Assembly (NCBI GenBank): GCA_964372145.1
Contig: CAYJPM010000008.1
Location: 1-27,373, forward strand
Source of the DNA: CAKOSP01 sp964372145
GTDB lineage: Bacteria; Bacillota_I; Bacilli_A; RF39; UBA660
DNA length: 27,373 nucleotides
Reading direction: 5' to 3'
The notes under the pieces: model-generated
Told to the model about the DNA's origin: nothing
Seen by the model: the letters and a program-made list of their open reading frames with translations, nothing else
The model's database searches: none
Shown here: positions 1-7,617 of the stretch, one piece after another
Numbering within the stretch: position 1 is the stretch's first letter
How the letters are laid out: every line of letters starts with the position of its first letter
Translations under genes and position numbers: made by a program

Positions 1-1191
1 ATCTATACTTATTTTACCTTCAGTTACATCAAAATATCTTACTAATAAATTAAATATAGTGCTTTTCCCATTACCACTTCTACCAATTATAGCAGTTTTT
101 TTATTAGGTTCACATATTAAATCCATACCTTTTAGTGTATATTCTGTATCACCATCATATTTAAATTTTACATTTTCAAACTTTACTAAGCCTTTATTGT
201 TATTTAAAAATTCTTCACCAAATTTTTCATCATCATATAATCTATTGTTTATTATTTCATCTATTCTTGTTAAAGCCACTTTTACTTTACCAAAATTTTT
301 ACCAAATTCACCAAAATTATAAACAACTTCATCTATTCTCCACATATAAGATTGAAGCGCTATAAATGATGCTATTGTTAAGTTTCCTTTAAATATAAAG
401 TATGCTGCAGTAATAAATATTAAGAATTCAAATATATAATATACTAAGTTATTTAAATTCCAATATATATTTATAAAATTATTTGTTTTATTAACTGTAT
501 TAGTTAATTCAGTTACTTTTTTATTTACTGTTAAATTAAGTATATTTTTGATACCTAATCCTTTTATTTCTCTTATACCATTTATATTTTCTATTATAGA
601 TTTATTTAATTTGTCAGAATTATTTCTATTTTCTTTTTCCATTTTTTCAAATTTCGGAAATATAACATATACTACTATTAACATAATGAGCACAAAAATT
701 ACAGCTTCAACAGCAATCACCCATGACATATAAAATAATATTACTAATACGAATATAAAACTTATAAAACTCGTTAATAATCTAACTATACTAGATAATA
801 AACTTATTACTTTTTCTGGATCTTGAACTAATCTGTTAGATATCTCCCCGGTACCCTTTTCTTCAAATGCTATCGCAGGTAAATCATTTACTTTCTTATA
901 CATATCAATAGTAACATTTTTAACAAACATCTTTTCTAAATAATTGTATATATATAAACAAATAAAATCTACTACTCCATAAGCAATTATTCTTAAAATA
1001 AAAGATAATGATAAAAAGAATATAAAATTACTCCAATTTAAATTTGTTAAACTTTCAATTGCTAACCCTACTAAAATAGGAATTCCAACTACTCCTATAT
1101 ATTTTAACATAGTTAAAAAAATATAAATAAATATTCTGAATTTATACGGTTTAATATATTTTAACAATAATTTAATTGAGTTATCTTTCAT
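1..1191 (-). CDS. ABC exporter, fused permease-ATPase (partial, C-terminus off window)
   Basis: The reading frame is open from an ATG at 1191 to the left edge (397 codons visible). The first roughly 300 residues form several hydrophobic membrane segments of the type I ABC exporter (ABC_membrane) fold. They are followed by the start of a nucleotide-binding domain with Walker A GRSGNGKST near positions 58-84. The Q-loop, signature and Walker B lie outside the window. The ATG is preceded by AGGATG about nine bases upstream. Such half-transporters work as homo- or heterodimers exporting lipids, peptides or drugs, and the substrate cannot be told from this piece. It is separated from the gene upstream (1280-1918) by a terminator, so it is probably transcribed on its own. 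The family call is firm, the function open. Confidence 0.9.
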   Translation of the reverse strand, partial: MKDNSIKLLLKYIKPYKFRIFIYIFLTMLKYIGVVGIPILVGLAIESLTNLNWSNFIFFLSLSFILRIIAYGVVDFICLYIYNYLEKMFVKNVTIDMYKKVNDLPAIAFEEKGTGEISNRLVQDPEKVISLLSSIVRLLTSFISFIFVLVILFYMSWVIAVEAVIFVLIMLIVVYVIFPKFEKMEKENRNNSDKLNKSIIENINGIREIKGLGIKNILNLTVNKKVTELTNTVNKTNNFINIYWNLNNLVYYIFEFLIFITAAYFIFKGNLTIASFIALQSYMWRIDEVVYNFGEFGKNFGKVKVALTRIDEIINNRLYDDEKFGEEFLNNNKGLVKFENVKFKYDGDTEYTLKGMDLICEPNKKTAIIGRSGNGKSTIFNLLVRYFDVTEGKISID

Positions 1192-1209
1192 ATCAACACA
1201 TCCTAATAA

Positions 1210-1218
1210 AGTATATCA
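1210..1218 (-). promoter_or_regulatory. Candidate extended -10 promoter for the ABC exporter
   Basis: On the minus strand TGATATACT (extended -10, TATACT) lies about 19 bases upstream of the ATG at 1191. The -35 region (TTTATT) is poor, so the call rests on the TGn extension and position. Confidence 0.4.
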
Positions 1219-1231
1219 TATATTATATTTT

Positions 1232-1266
1232 TAATAAAATAAAAAAGAATCATTTCATAACTCTTT
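1232..1266 (-). terminator. Intrinsic terminator after the 1280-1918 gene
   Basis: On the minus strand AAAGAGTTAT, loop GAA, ATGATTCTTT forms a 10-bp stem with two G-U pairs, followed by TTTTTTATTTTATT. It lies 14 bases past the stop of the coiled-coil gene. Confidence 0.75.
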
Positions 1267-1279
1267 TTCTTCTTACTTC

Positions 1280-1918
1280 TTAATTTCTATAAATTGAAAG
1301 ATTATCTAAAATTTCTTTTTCTAAATATTCAATATAATTATTTACATAATATAAAATATTTCCTGCATTTTGTTTTATTAATTCTTCAATTGGTATAGTC
1401 TTTAATGTATTTGTCATTTTAATAATATTATCATTAGATCTAAATTTATTCTTTAATTTAATATCAATTGATTTAAGTGAATCAATTTGTTTAATAATAT
1501 TATTTTTTTCTATTCTGTCTGTAGTAATTTCTTTTTTTAGTTCTAAAGTTTCCTTATGTGCATTAATATATCCAAAATATTCATCTGCATATGTTGATAA
1601 TAATTCTAAATACATACGATTTAATTCATCTGTATTTATATTTATTTCAGAATGATATAATTTAATAACTGATAATAATTTTATCATTCTTTTTCTTTTA
1701 TTTTCTAAATCTTTTTCTGTTTCATTTATTAAAGCAATATGATATAGAATAGTATTAAATTCATCCTCAGGACTATCTATTTGTAATTGTCTTCTAGCAA
1801 TCTCATATTGTTTTTTTTCTTCAGATTTTTCTTCTATTTTTTTTGCACAAACCTCTTCTATTTTTGTTACGTTTATATAATAAGCTAAAAGATCTTTTTT
1901 ATTATATTTTATTTCCAT
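1280..1918 (-). CDS. Hypothetical coiled-coil protein (212 aa) paired with an AAA+ ATPase
   Basis: I do not recognise the family. The product is almost wholly charged alpha helix, with heptad-like stretches around residues 15-95 and 110-160, no signal peptide and no membrane segment, so it is predicted cytoplasmic. It starts 11 bases after the stop of the AAA+ gene (1930-2850), with AAGGAAGT as ribosome binding site, so the two are almost certainly co-transcribed and translated in a fixed ratio. An adaptor, scaffold or substrate-delivery role for the neighbouring ATPase is an inference from gene order only. A terminator follows immediately. Confidence 0.75.
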   Translation of the reverse strand: MEIKYNKKDLLAYYINVTKIEEVCAKKIEEKSEEKKQYEIARRQLQIDSPEDEFNTILYHIALINETEKDLENKRKRMIKLLSVIKLYHSEININTDELNRMYLELLSTYADEYFGYINAHKETLELKKEITTDRIEKNNIIKQIDSLKSIDIKLKNKFRSNDNIIKMTNTLKTIPIEELIKQNAGNILYYVNNYIEYLEKEILDNLSIYRN

Positions 1919-1929
1919 AATTCACTTCC

Positions 1930-2850
1930 TTATTTTGTATCTTCTAAGTTCAATCCTTCTTGAAATATTAAATCTGCAAACACTTCTTTGAATCTTTCTA
2001 TTTCTTTTATTTTTGCATCTTCATATACATTTTTTGCATTAACTACTGCTTTATAAAAATGTTTTAATTTTATTTCTTTACTATTTTCAAACACTGCATA
2101 AGTGAATGCATTCGATACTAAATTTAAACAAATGTCTGGATATCTACTAGAAATTTCATATACCCTTTTATATTCATCTGTCATTTCTACAATAAATTCC
2201 ATAATTTTTTGTGTTATATATTGTGGATAATTAATTTTAACACCCATCTTTTTTTCTATTTTTGGGATTGTTCCCATTAATATTTTAACAACTGTTTCTT
2301 GATCTGCTTCAAGTATGTCTATTTTATGAAATCTTCTTAAAAATGCTCTATCTCTTAAAATATATGTTTCATACTCTTCAGTTGTTGTTGCTCCTATCAT
2401 TTTGATAGTACCTCTATCCAAACCAGCTTTAAGCATATTTGCAAAATCCATACCACCATCTTTATTAACAAGTAAATGAGATTCATCTATAAATATTATT
2501 GTTTTATCTCTAACTGATAATTCTCTAACTAGCATGTCCATTCTATTTTCAGTTTGACCTTCACTTGTAGTAGAACCAATTAAACTTGTTATATTTATTT
2601 TTATTATTTCGTGTCCTTGTAATGCTTCTGGAACTAAATTGTTTTTTATTCTATACGCTATACCTTCAATAATAGCAGTTTTACCTATACCTGCTTTACC
2701 TACTAGTAATGCACTTTTTTCTGGACTAAGTAAAGTTAGCATACATTCTTTTATTTCATTATCTCTACCAATTGCAGGATCTGTAATATATTCCTCTAAA
2801 CTCAAATTAATACCATAGCGTTCTAAAACGCTTATATGTTCTTCTAACAT
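1930..2850 (-). CDS. Stand-alone AAA+ ATPase related to the ClpA/ClpB first ATPase domain
   Basis: Predicted cytoplasmic ATPase of 306 residues. The opening DPAIGRDNEI is the ClpA/B D1 entry motif (consensus DPVIGRDEEI). Walker A GKAGIGKT is near residues 51-58, Walker B IIFIDE near 118-123, sensor-1 region IGATTTEEY near 152-160, and the arginine-finger block RDRAFLRRF near 166-174. It then ends after a small helical lid. Unlike ClpA/B/C it lacks the N-domain and the whole second AAA module, so it cannot be a conventional disaggregase or ClpP chaperone. The start was moved to the ATG at 2850: GGTGAT sits just ahead of it, whereas an in-frame TTG at 2862 overlaps that site and lies at or before the likely transcript start. 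It is co-transcribed with the coiled-coil gene 1280-1918. Specific function unknown. Confidence 0.88.
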   Translation of the reverse strand: MLEEHISVLERYGINLSLEEYITDPAIGRDNEIKECMLTLLSPEKSALLVGKAGIGKTAIIEGIAYRIKNNLVPEALQGHEIIKINITSLIGSTTSEGQTENRMDMLVRELSVRDKTIIFIDESHLLVNKDGGMDFANMLKAGLDRGTIKMIGATTTEEYETYILRDRAFLRRFHKIDILEADQETVVKILMGTIPKIEKKMGVKINYPQYITQKIMEFIVEMTDEYKRVYEISSRYPDICLNLVSNAFTYAVFENSKEIKLKHFYKAVVNAKNVYEDAKIKEIERFKEVFADLIFQEGLNLEDTK

Positions 2851-2866
2851 TTTTATCACCAATGTA

Positions 2867-2875
2867 ATTATATCA
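2867..2875 (-). promoter_or_regulatory. Extended -10 promoter for the AAA+/coiled-coil operon
   Basis: Minus-strand TGATATAAT, a perfect extended -10, ends 16 bases before the ATG at 2850. No good -35 is visible. Transcription would begin close to the GGTGAT ribosome binding site, giving a very short leader. Confidence 0.6.
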
Positions 2876-2886
2876 CATTATTTTTT

Positions 2887-2922
2887 AATACAAAATAAAA
2901 ATTCTTGATTACTCAAGAATTT
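2887..2922 (-). terminator. Terminator after tRNA-Asn
   Basis: On the minus strand ATTCTTGA, loop GTAA, TCAAGAAT forms a perfect 8-bp stem (10 with flanking A-T pairs), followed by TTTTATTTTG. It lies just 3' of the tRNA. Confidence 0.8.
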
Positions 2923-2933
2923 AATATTTATAC

Positions 2934-3009
2934 TGGCGGTCCTTGTAGGACTCGAACCTACGACCTAACGGTTAACAGCCGTTTGCTCTACCAACTGAGC
3001 TAAAAGACC
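2934..3009 (-). tRNA. tRNA-Asn (anticodon GUU), CCA encoded
   Basis: The 76-nt minus-strand cloverleaf fits in full. The acceptor stem is GGTCTTT with AAGGACC (one G-T pair), the D arm runs GCTC to GAGC, and the anticodon stem AACGG/CCGTT carries loop CTGTTAA with GTT at positions 34-36. The variable region is AGGTC, and the T arm is GTAGG/CCTAC with loop TTCGAGT. Discriminator G and an encoded CCA follow. It has its own promoter and terminator and is not in a tRNA cluster here. Confidence 0.97.
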
Positions 3010-3022
3010 AGCACGTAAAACA

Positions 3023-3052
3023 ATTATATAATAAAATTCTCTGTTTTGTCAA
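3023..3052 (-). promoter_or_regulatory. Promoter of tRNA-Asn
   Basis: Minus-strand TTGACA (3047-3052), an 18-bp spacer and TATAAT (3023-3028), ending 13 bases upstream of the mature tRNA. Both hexamers match consensus perfectly. Confidence 0.85.
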
Positions 3053-3060
3053 ACATTTTC

Positions 3061-3088
3061 TTGCATTTTTATGAAAAAAAGTTATAAT
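3061..3088 (+). promoter_or_regulatory. Promoter for the 3107 gene
   Basis: TTGCAT (3061-3066), a 16-bp spacer and TATAAT (3083-3088), followed within 8 bases by the AGGTGG ribosome binding site. It is divergent from the tRNA-Asn promoter. Confidence 0.7.
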
Positions 3089-3106
3089 TTATATTAGGTG
3101 GTTTAT

Positions 3107-3508
3107 ATGGGAAACAATTTTCAATCTATTTTACAAAATCAAATGTTATTACAAGTATTAAGTGAAACTGATATATATGAAAAAAGCAAATTAGCTAATG
3201 AATTATTAAATGATGAACAAAAGTTTTTAGTTGTACAAAATTTGAATTACGATTTTCATAAAGTACTTATAGCTATTAGAATTAATTCTTTACCTTTAAG
3301 AAAAAAAGTTGATAATTTTTTAACTAATAGTGACTCTAAAAAATTACTTGAATACTCATATAAATGTAAACAAAATGAATTAAATAGTTTGGAACAAACT
3401 ATTTATGGAATTATTAATTTAGATAATTCGTTAGATATTAGTAATATTGTTTCTAATACAACTGATGACGTTAATTATGAAGAAATTCATAAATGGCATC
3501 GTTTATAG
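3107..3508 (+). CDS. Hypothetical helical protein (133 aa)
   Basis: I do not recognise the family. The product is mixed-charge, probably all-helical and cytoplasmic, with no signal sequence or membrane segment, and has an acidic tail ending in HKWHRL. The start chosen is the ATG at 3107, because AGGTGG (3096-3101) precedes it by five bases; the in-frame GTG at 3098 lies inside that site. The next gene (DUF6512 membrane protein) begins 44 bases later on the same strand with no terminator between, so the two may form a small operon. Confidence 0.7.
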   Translation: MGNNFQSILQNQMLLQVLSETDIYEKSKLANELLNDEQKFLVVQNLNYDFHKVLIAIRINSLPLRKKVDNFLTNSDSKKLLEYSYKCKQNELNSLEQTIYGIINLDNSLDISNIVSNTTDDVNYEEIHKWHRL

Positions 3509-3528
3509 AGTAAATAAACTAATATACA

Positions 3529-3556
3529 CCATAATAATAATGAGGTATTATTATGG
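3529..3556 (+). promoter_or_regulatory. RNA hairpin enclosing the ribosome binding site and start codon of the DUF6512 gene
   Basis: A perfect 11-bp inverted repeat, CCATAATAATA (3529-3539) and TATTATTATGG (3546-3556), flanks the six-base loop ATGAGG (3540-3545). The loop displays the GAGG Shine-Dalgarno and the ATG start (3553-3555) is paired in the 3' arm. In mRNA this would occlude initiation until melted or unwound, so it may act as a translational control element. The pairing is seen directly; the function is inferred. Confidence 0.6.
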
Positions 3557-4089
3557 CGAAAGAAATTAAATATTTATTATATGGAATACCTATTCTTTTT
3601 ATAATAGGATCATTATTCCATTTTTTTTATGATTTTTTTAATCAAAATATATTAATTGGTTTAATTGCTCCAGTTAACGAAAGTATATGGGAACATAATA
3701 AATTAATCATATTACCTATGGTTCTATACTTTGTTATCTATTATTTTTATAATAAAAATAACATCAATAAAAATACTTGGTTTTTATGTTTGGTAATATC
3801 ATTAATTATATCTACTACTCTAGTTCCAATGTTATATTATACTTATACAGAAAGTTTAGGTTTTGAATCTTTAATTATAGATATATTAATTTTATTATTC
3901 GCTATTGCTTTTGGTCAAATAATTAGTATATATATTTATAAAATAAAAATAGATAATGTTAATTATCTACTTTCTATTTTAATTATTATATTCTTTATAG
4001 TAATCTATATGATATTTACAGTTTATACACCAAAATTACCAATCTTTTACAGTGAAAATTCTGAGTCATATGGAATTAAAACTGATTAA
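3553..4089 (+). CDS. DUF6512-type integral membrane protein
   Basis: Predicted polytopic membrane protein (178 aa) with about five or six hydrophobic helices. The conserved block near residues 22-52, containing HFFYDF and then APVNESIWEHNKL, is characteristic of the DUF6512 family. The role of that family is unknown. The ATG at 3553 has GAGG eight bases upstream, displayed in the loop of a hairpin that also holds the start codon. The 3' end overlaps the convergent nitroreductase gene by 14 bases. It may be co-transcribed with the 3107 gene. Confidence 0.85.
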   Translation: MAKEIKYLLYGIPILFIIGSLFHFFYDFFNQNILIGLIAPVNESIWEHNKLIILPMVLYFVIYYFYNKNNINKNTWFLCLVISLIISTTLVPMLYYTYTESLGFESLIIDILILLFAIAFGQIISIYIYKIKIDNVNYLLSILIIIFFIVIYMIFTVYTPKLPIFYSENSESYGIKTD

Positions 4090-4564
4090 AATGAATTTTA
4101 TTTAAATCGAAATTATTATTAATTTCTTTTTTTATATCTGAATATCCTAAAGATATTATAGAAAACACTCTATATTCATTTGGAATATCAAGTATATTTT
4201 TTACATTGCTTTCATTCTTATCATCTGGTGCTATACCTATCCAACAAGATCCTATATTTTTTTCTGTTGCCATTAACAAAATATTTTGGGTACATGCTGC
4301 TAAATCTTGTTGCCAATGTTTTTTTTCATCTTTACCTATTACCACTATTGCTTTATTAGCATCTTTTAACATAGATGAAAATTCTGTTACTGTTGATAAA
4401 TTATTTAATTTATCTTTATCACTTACAATAATAAATTCCCATGGTTTTGAATTCCATGATGAAGGAGCATTCATTCCTGCTTTTATTAACTCATTAATTA
4501 TATCATCTTCAATATTTGTATCATTATATCTTCTTATGCTTCTTCTTTCAAATATACTATTCAT
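4076..4564 (-). CDS. Nitroreductase family flavoprotein
   Basis: A 162-residue protein with the nitroreductase FMN-binding signature: FERRSIRRY near the N-terminus, APSSWNSKPWEF near residue 34, and the IGSCWIGI segment that forms part of the flavin pocket. These enzymes are FMN-dependent NAD(P)H oxidoreductases working as cytoplasmic homodimers; the physiological substrate is not predictable. Start: the ATG at 4564 is preceded by GGTGG at good spacing, while the upstream in-frame TTG lies in that site. The start overlaps the last codons of the metallopeptidase gene by eight bases, indicating translational coupling in the cysS operon. The 3' end overlaps the convergent DUF6512 gene. Confidence 0.9.
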   Translation of the reverse strand: MNSIFERRSIRRYNDTNIEDDIINELIKAGMNAPSSWNSKPWEFIIVSDKDKLNNLSTVTEFSSMLKDANKAIVVIGKDEKKHWQQDLAACTQNILLMATEKNIGSCWIGIAPDDKNESNVKNILDIPNEYRVFSIISLGYSDIKKEINNNFDLNKIHFNQF

Positions 4565-5228
4565 CTCTTCCACCAAATAATAGCAATAATCTTAATATTT
4601 GAAGAGCACTTGCTACTACACCTGCTACATATGTTAATGCTGCAGAATTAAGCATTTTTACTATTCCTTCTTCTTCTTTTTCATCTATTAAATTTAAACT
4701 AATTAGTTCTTCTTTAGCTCTTTTACTAGCATCAAATTCAACTGGTAAAGTTATTAATTGAAATATTAATCCTAGTGCTGTTAAACCAATTCCTATATAT
4801 ATTAAATCTAACATTTGAGCAAATATACCTATCATGATAACTATATAAGAAAACATTGTTCCAATATTTACTATTGGAAATATCAGTGATCTTATTTTCA
4901 TAAAGAAGTATCCTTCTTTATCTTGAATAGCGTGGCCACATTCATGAGCTGCTACCGCTACTGATGCAATGGATTCCTTATTAAAAATATCTTTAGATAA
5001 TCTTACTACTTTTCTTCCTGGATCATAATGATCTGATAAATGTCCATTCGTTTCTACTACATAAACATTATTTAGTCCATTTTTATCTAAAATCTTTCTT
5101 GCTACTTCTTGACCACTAATATTTTTTTTAACATTAATTTTACTATATTTATTGTAACTTGTTGTAAGCATTCCTTGTGCTATTAATGGGATAATTAAAA
5201 TTAATACTAATAACATTAAATCTTGCAT
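4557..5228 (-). CDS. Membrane zinc metallopeptidase, YugP family (PF04298)
   Basis: A 223-residue protein with an N-terminal membrane helix (residues 4-22), the zinc-binding HECGH motif (H95, E96, H99) and two or three further hydrophobic helices around 110-165 and 195-215. A conserved EFDASKRA segment follows the membrane pair and probably supplies further active-site residues. Length and layout match B. subtilis YugP, a membrane-anchored neutral zinc peptidase with no firmly established substrate. It begins one base after the cysS stop codon and overlaps the nitroreductase start, so the three genes form one operon. Confidence 0.92.
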   Translation of the reverse strand: MQDLMLLVLILIIPLIAQGMLTTSYNKYSKINVKKNISGQEVARKILDKNGLNNVYVVETNGHLSDHYDPGRKVVRLSKDIFNKESIASVAVAAHECGHAIQDKEGYFFMKIRSLIFPIVNIGTMFSYIVIMIGIFAQMLDLIYIGIGLTALGLIFQLITLPVEFDASKRAKEELISLNLIDEKEEEGIVKMLNSAALTYVAGVVASALQILRLLLLFGGRDE

Positions 5229-5229
5229 A

Positions 5230-6621
5230 TTATATTATTACCTCGTAACTTGTTCCATCTCTAGTATCTTTAAGTACTATATTTTGAGCAAGTAAGTCCT
5301 TTCTTATTTGATCTGCTAATTCATAATTTTTAGTTTCTTTTGCTATTTGTCTTTCTTTAATTTTTTCTTCAATATATTTATCGTCTATTAAATTATTTTC
5401 ATTTTTAGTTAAATCTAGTGACAATACACTATCCCAATTATTTATTAATTTTAATTTTGTTTCATTATTCATATCATCTTTTAAAACATCGTATAATAGT
5501 GTAATTGCACTAGCTGTATTTAAATCGTTATTTAAACAATCCTTAAATTTATTATCATATTCTTTATATTTAATCTCGTCTACTTCTTCATTATTGATAG
5601 TTAAATTTATTATTTTGTTTTTTAATTTTTTATAAGAATTTTCTGCTCCATCTAATGAATTATATGAAAATACTAATTGGTTACGATAATGACTCATTAA
5701 ACACATAAATCTATATGATAATGGATTATATCCTTTATCTTTTAATGTAGATATAGTTAATATTCCACCTTTACTTTTACTCATTTTACCAGTTTCATCA
5801 TTTAAGTGTTCACCGTGCACCCAATAATTACACCATTTGTGACCTAAGTAACTTTCAGTTTGGGCTATTTCATTAGTGTGATGTGGGAATATATTATCTA
5901 CTCCACCACAATGTATATCTAAATATTCTCCTAAGAATTTAACTGATATTCCAGTACATTCAATATGCCATCCTGGATATCCTTCACCAAATGGTGATTC
6001 CCATTTTAAATCTTGTCCATCAAATTTTGATTTAGTAAACCATAAAACAAAATCAGTTTTATTCTTCTTATTTGTATCTTCTTCAACTGATTCTCTTACT
6101 CCTGACATTATTTCATCTTCATTATGATTTGTTAAAGTGTAATATTCTTTTACTTTAGATGTATCAAAATATACATTACCTCCTGCAGTATATGCAAAAC
6201 CATCTTCTTGAAGTTTTAATATTATTTTAATATATTCATTTATATTATCAGTGGCAGGACTAATAATTTTTGGAATAGTTATATTTAAATTTTTACAATC
6301 TTCAAAAAATGCATCTGTATAATATTTTGCTATTTCCATAACTGATTTATGTGCTTTTTTAGCACTTTCAACCATTTTATCGTCACCTGTATCTGAATCA
6401 CTTGTTAAGTGTCCTACATCTGTTATATTCATAGCTCTTATAACATCATAACCTACATATTTCAAAGATTTTTCTAGCATATCTTCCATTATATATGTTC
6501 TTAAATTACCAATATGTGCATAATGATATACAGTTGGTCCACATGTATACATTTTAACTTTATCCTCTTCCCAAGGTTTAAAATCTTCTATTTGTTTAGT
6601 TAAAGTATTATATAATTTCAT
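5230..6621 (-). CDS. cysS: Cysteinyl-tRNA synthetase
   Basis: Class I aminoacyl-tRNA synthetase that charges tRNA-Cys in the cytoplasm, 463 residues, full length for the family. Visible motifs: the zinc cysteine in CGPTVY near residue 28, the HIGN form of the HIGH motif (HIGNLRTYIMED) directly after it, the zinc-ligand regions WHIECT and DIHCGGVDNIFPHH, and the GKMSKSKGG catalytic loop. The C-terminal DALR-type anticodon domain follows. The start ATG at 6621 has an AGGAGG site five bases upstream. There is room for only about 90 bases of leader and no T-box is seen, so regulation appears promoter-based. It is the first gene of an operon with the metallopeptidase and nitroreductase. Confidence 0.98.
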   Translation of the reverse strand: MKLYNTLTKQIEDFKPWEEDKVKMYTCGPTVYHYAHIGNLRTYIMEDMLEKSLKYVGYDVIRAMNITDVGHLTSDSDTGDDKMVESAKKAHKSVMEIAKYYTDAFFEDCKNLNITIPKIISPATDNINEYIKIILKLQEDGFAYTAGGNVYFDTSKVKEYYTLTNHNEDEIMSGVRESVEEDTNKKNKTDFVLWFTKSKFDGQDLKWESPFGEGYPGWHIECTGISVKFLGEYLDIHCGGVDNIFPHHTNEIAQTESYLGHKWCNYWVHGEHLNDETGKMSKSKGGILTISTLKDKGYNPLSYRFMCLMSHYRNQLVFSYNSLDGAENSYKKLKNKIINLTINNEEVDEIKYKEYDNKFKDCLNNDLNTASAITLLYDVLKDDMNNETKLKLINNWDSVLSLDLTKNENNLIDDKYIEEKIKERQIAKETKNYELADQIRKDLLAQNIVLKDTRDGTSYEVII

Positions 6622-6638
6622 ACTTGCCTCCTTACTGC

Positions 6639-6647
6639 ATTATACCA
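6639..6647 (-). promoter_or_regulatory. Extended -10 promoter of the cysS operon
   Basis: Minus-strand TGGTATAAT is a perfect extended -10, with AGGAGG beginning seven bases downstream. The -35 region is poor. The predicted leader is very short. Confidence 0.65.
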
Positions 6648-6697
6648 TATTTTATGCCTATTTATTTATTTATCCTTAGTTTTCACAATATTTTCAT

Positions 6698-6728
6698 AAA
6701 AAAACAAATAAATTTTTTTATTTGTTTT
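6698..6728 (-). terminator. Terminator overlapping the trxB-like stop codon
   Basis: On the minus strand AAAACAAATAAA, loop AAAA, TTTATTTGTTTT is a perfect 12-bp stem followed by a T run. The gene's TAA (6720-6718) is inside the 5' arm. Confidence 0.8.
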
Positions 6729-7605
6729 TACTAATTTTAGTTATTACTTCTGCTCCATCTGAAGCTGCAGTTACTAATTGATATACATCTTTATAAATGA
6801 TATCCCCAACAGCGTATATTCCTTTTATTTTTGTTTCAAAATTTTCATTTACTTCTATATATCCGAATTTATTTAATATATCTAAATCTTTTACTAATTC
6901 ATTATTAGGAATCCATCCAGCATATAAAAATATTCCTTCAACTTCTAACTTTTTACCACTTTTTAAAATAACTCCAGACACTTTATCGTTATCTTCAATT
7001 ATTTCTTTGATTTCATCTTCATAATGTACAATAACATTTTTTTTAGATAATAATTCTTTTTGAAGTGATTCATTTGCGGTAAAAACATTTCTTCTAATTA
7101 CTATATTTAATTCTTTTACTATATTAGATAAATATAATGATTCTTGTACTGCTGAATTACCACCACCAATAACAACAACATTTTTATCTTTATAAAAATG
7201 ACCATCACAAAGTGCACAAGTTGATAAACCATGACCAAATAATTTATCTTCATTTGGTAAGCCTAGTAATCTTGGTTTTCTACCAGTTGCTATTATAATT
7301 TTTTTTGTTTCAAAAACTTCTTGCTCTGTATAAACTTTTTTTACTTCACCATTAAAATCTATTTTGATAATTTTTTGATTTTTAAATGGTATTTTTTCTT
7401 CATTTACTTGATTGAATAAATCCATTGCAAATTCTGGTCCACTTACTTTAGTTTTACCAACATAATTATCTATTTTATCAATTTGATTTAGAAGTCCTCC
7501 TGGCATTTTTCCTTCAAACATTAATACATTCATATTAGCTTGTTTAGCATATAAACCTGCTGAGATACCAGATATACCCATTCCTATTATTATTATATCG
7601 TACAT
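6718..7605 (-). CDS. trxB: Thioredoxin reductase (TrxB-like, FAD/NADPH)
   Basis: A 295-residue cytoplasmic flavoprotein transferring electrons from NADPH to thioredoxin. It has an N-terminal FAD-binding GMGISG (residues 8-13), the redox-active CALC (C130, C133) followed by DGHFY as in bacterial TrxB, the NADPH-binding GGGNSA (147-152), the arginine pair of the NADPH phosphate site in IVIRRN, and a C-terminal FAD motif GIYAVGD. AGAGG precedes the ATG. It starts 12 bases after lgt and ends in a terminator that contains its own stop codon, so lgt-trxB is a two-gene operon. No thioredoxin gene is in the window. A ferredoxin- or thioredoxin-like alternative partner cannot be excluded. Confidence 0.93.
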   Translation of the reverse strand: MYDIIIIGMGISGISAGLYAKQANMNVLMFEGKMPGGLLNQIDKIDNYVGKTKVSGPEFAMDLFNQVNEEKIPFKNQKIIKIDFNGEVKKVYTEQEVFETKKIIIATGRKPRLLGLPNEDKLFGHGLSTCALCDGHFYKDKNVVVIGGGNSAVQESLYLSNIVKELNIVIRRNVFTANESLQKELLSKKNVIVHYEDEIKEIIEDNDKVSGVILKSGKKLEVEGIFLYAGWIPNNELVKDLDILNKFGYIEVNENFETKIKGIYAVGDIIYKDVYQLVTAASDGAEVITKISKNK

Positions 7606-7617
7606 ATTAACCTCTTT

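Noticed and set aside
59..733. Two plus-strand open frames (87 and 61 codons) at the left end
   Set aside because: They run antisense to the ABC exporter, have no ribosome binding site and low-complexity composition.
4206..4580. Plus-strand frame of 124 codons
   Set aside because: Antisense shadow of the nitroreductase gene, without a ribosome binding site.
6622..6717. Possible T-box leader of cysS
   Set aside because: The extended -10 is only about 18 bases from the start, leaving no room for a T-box.
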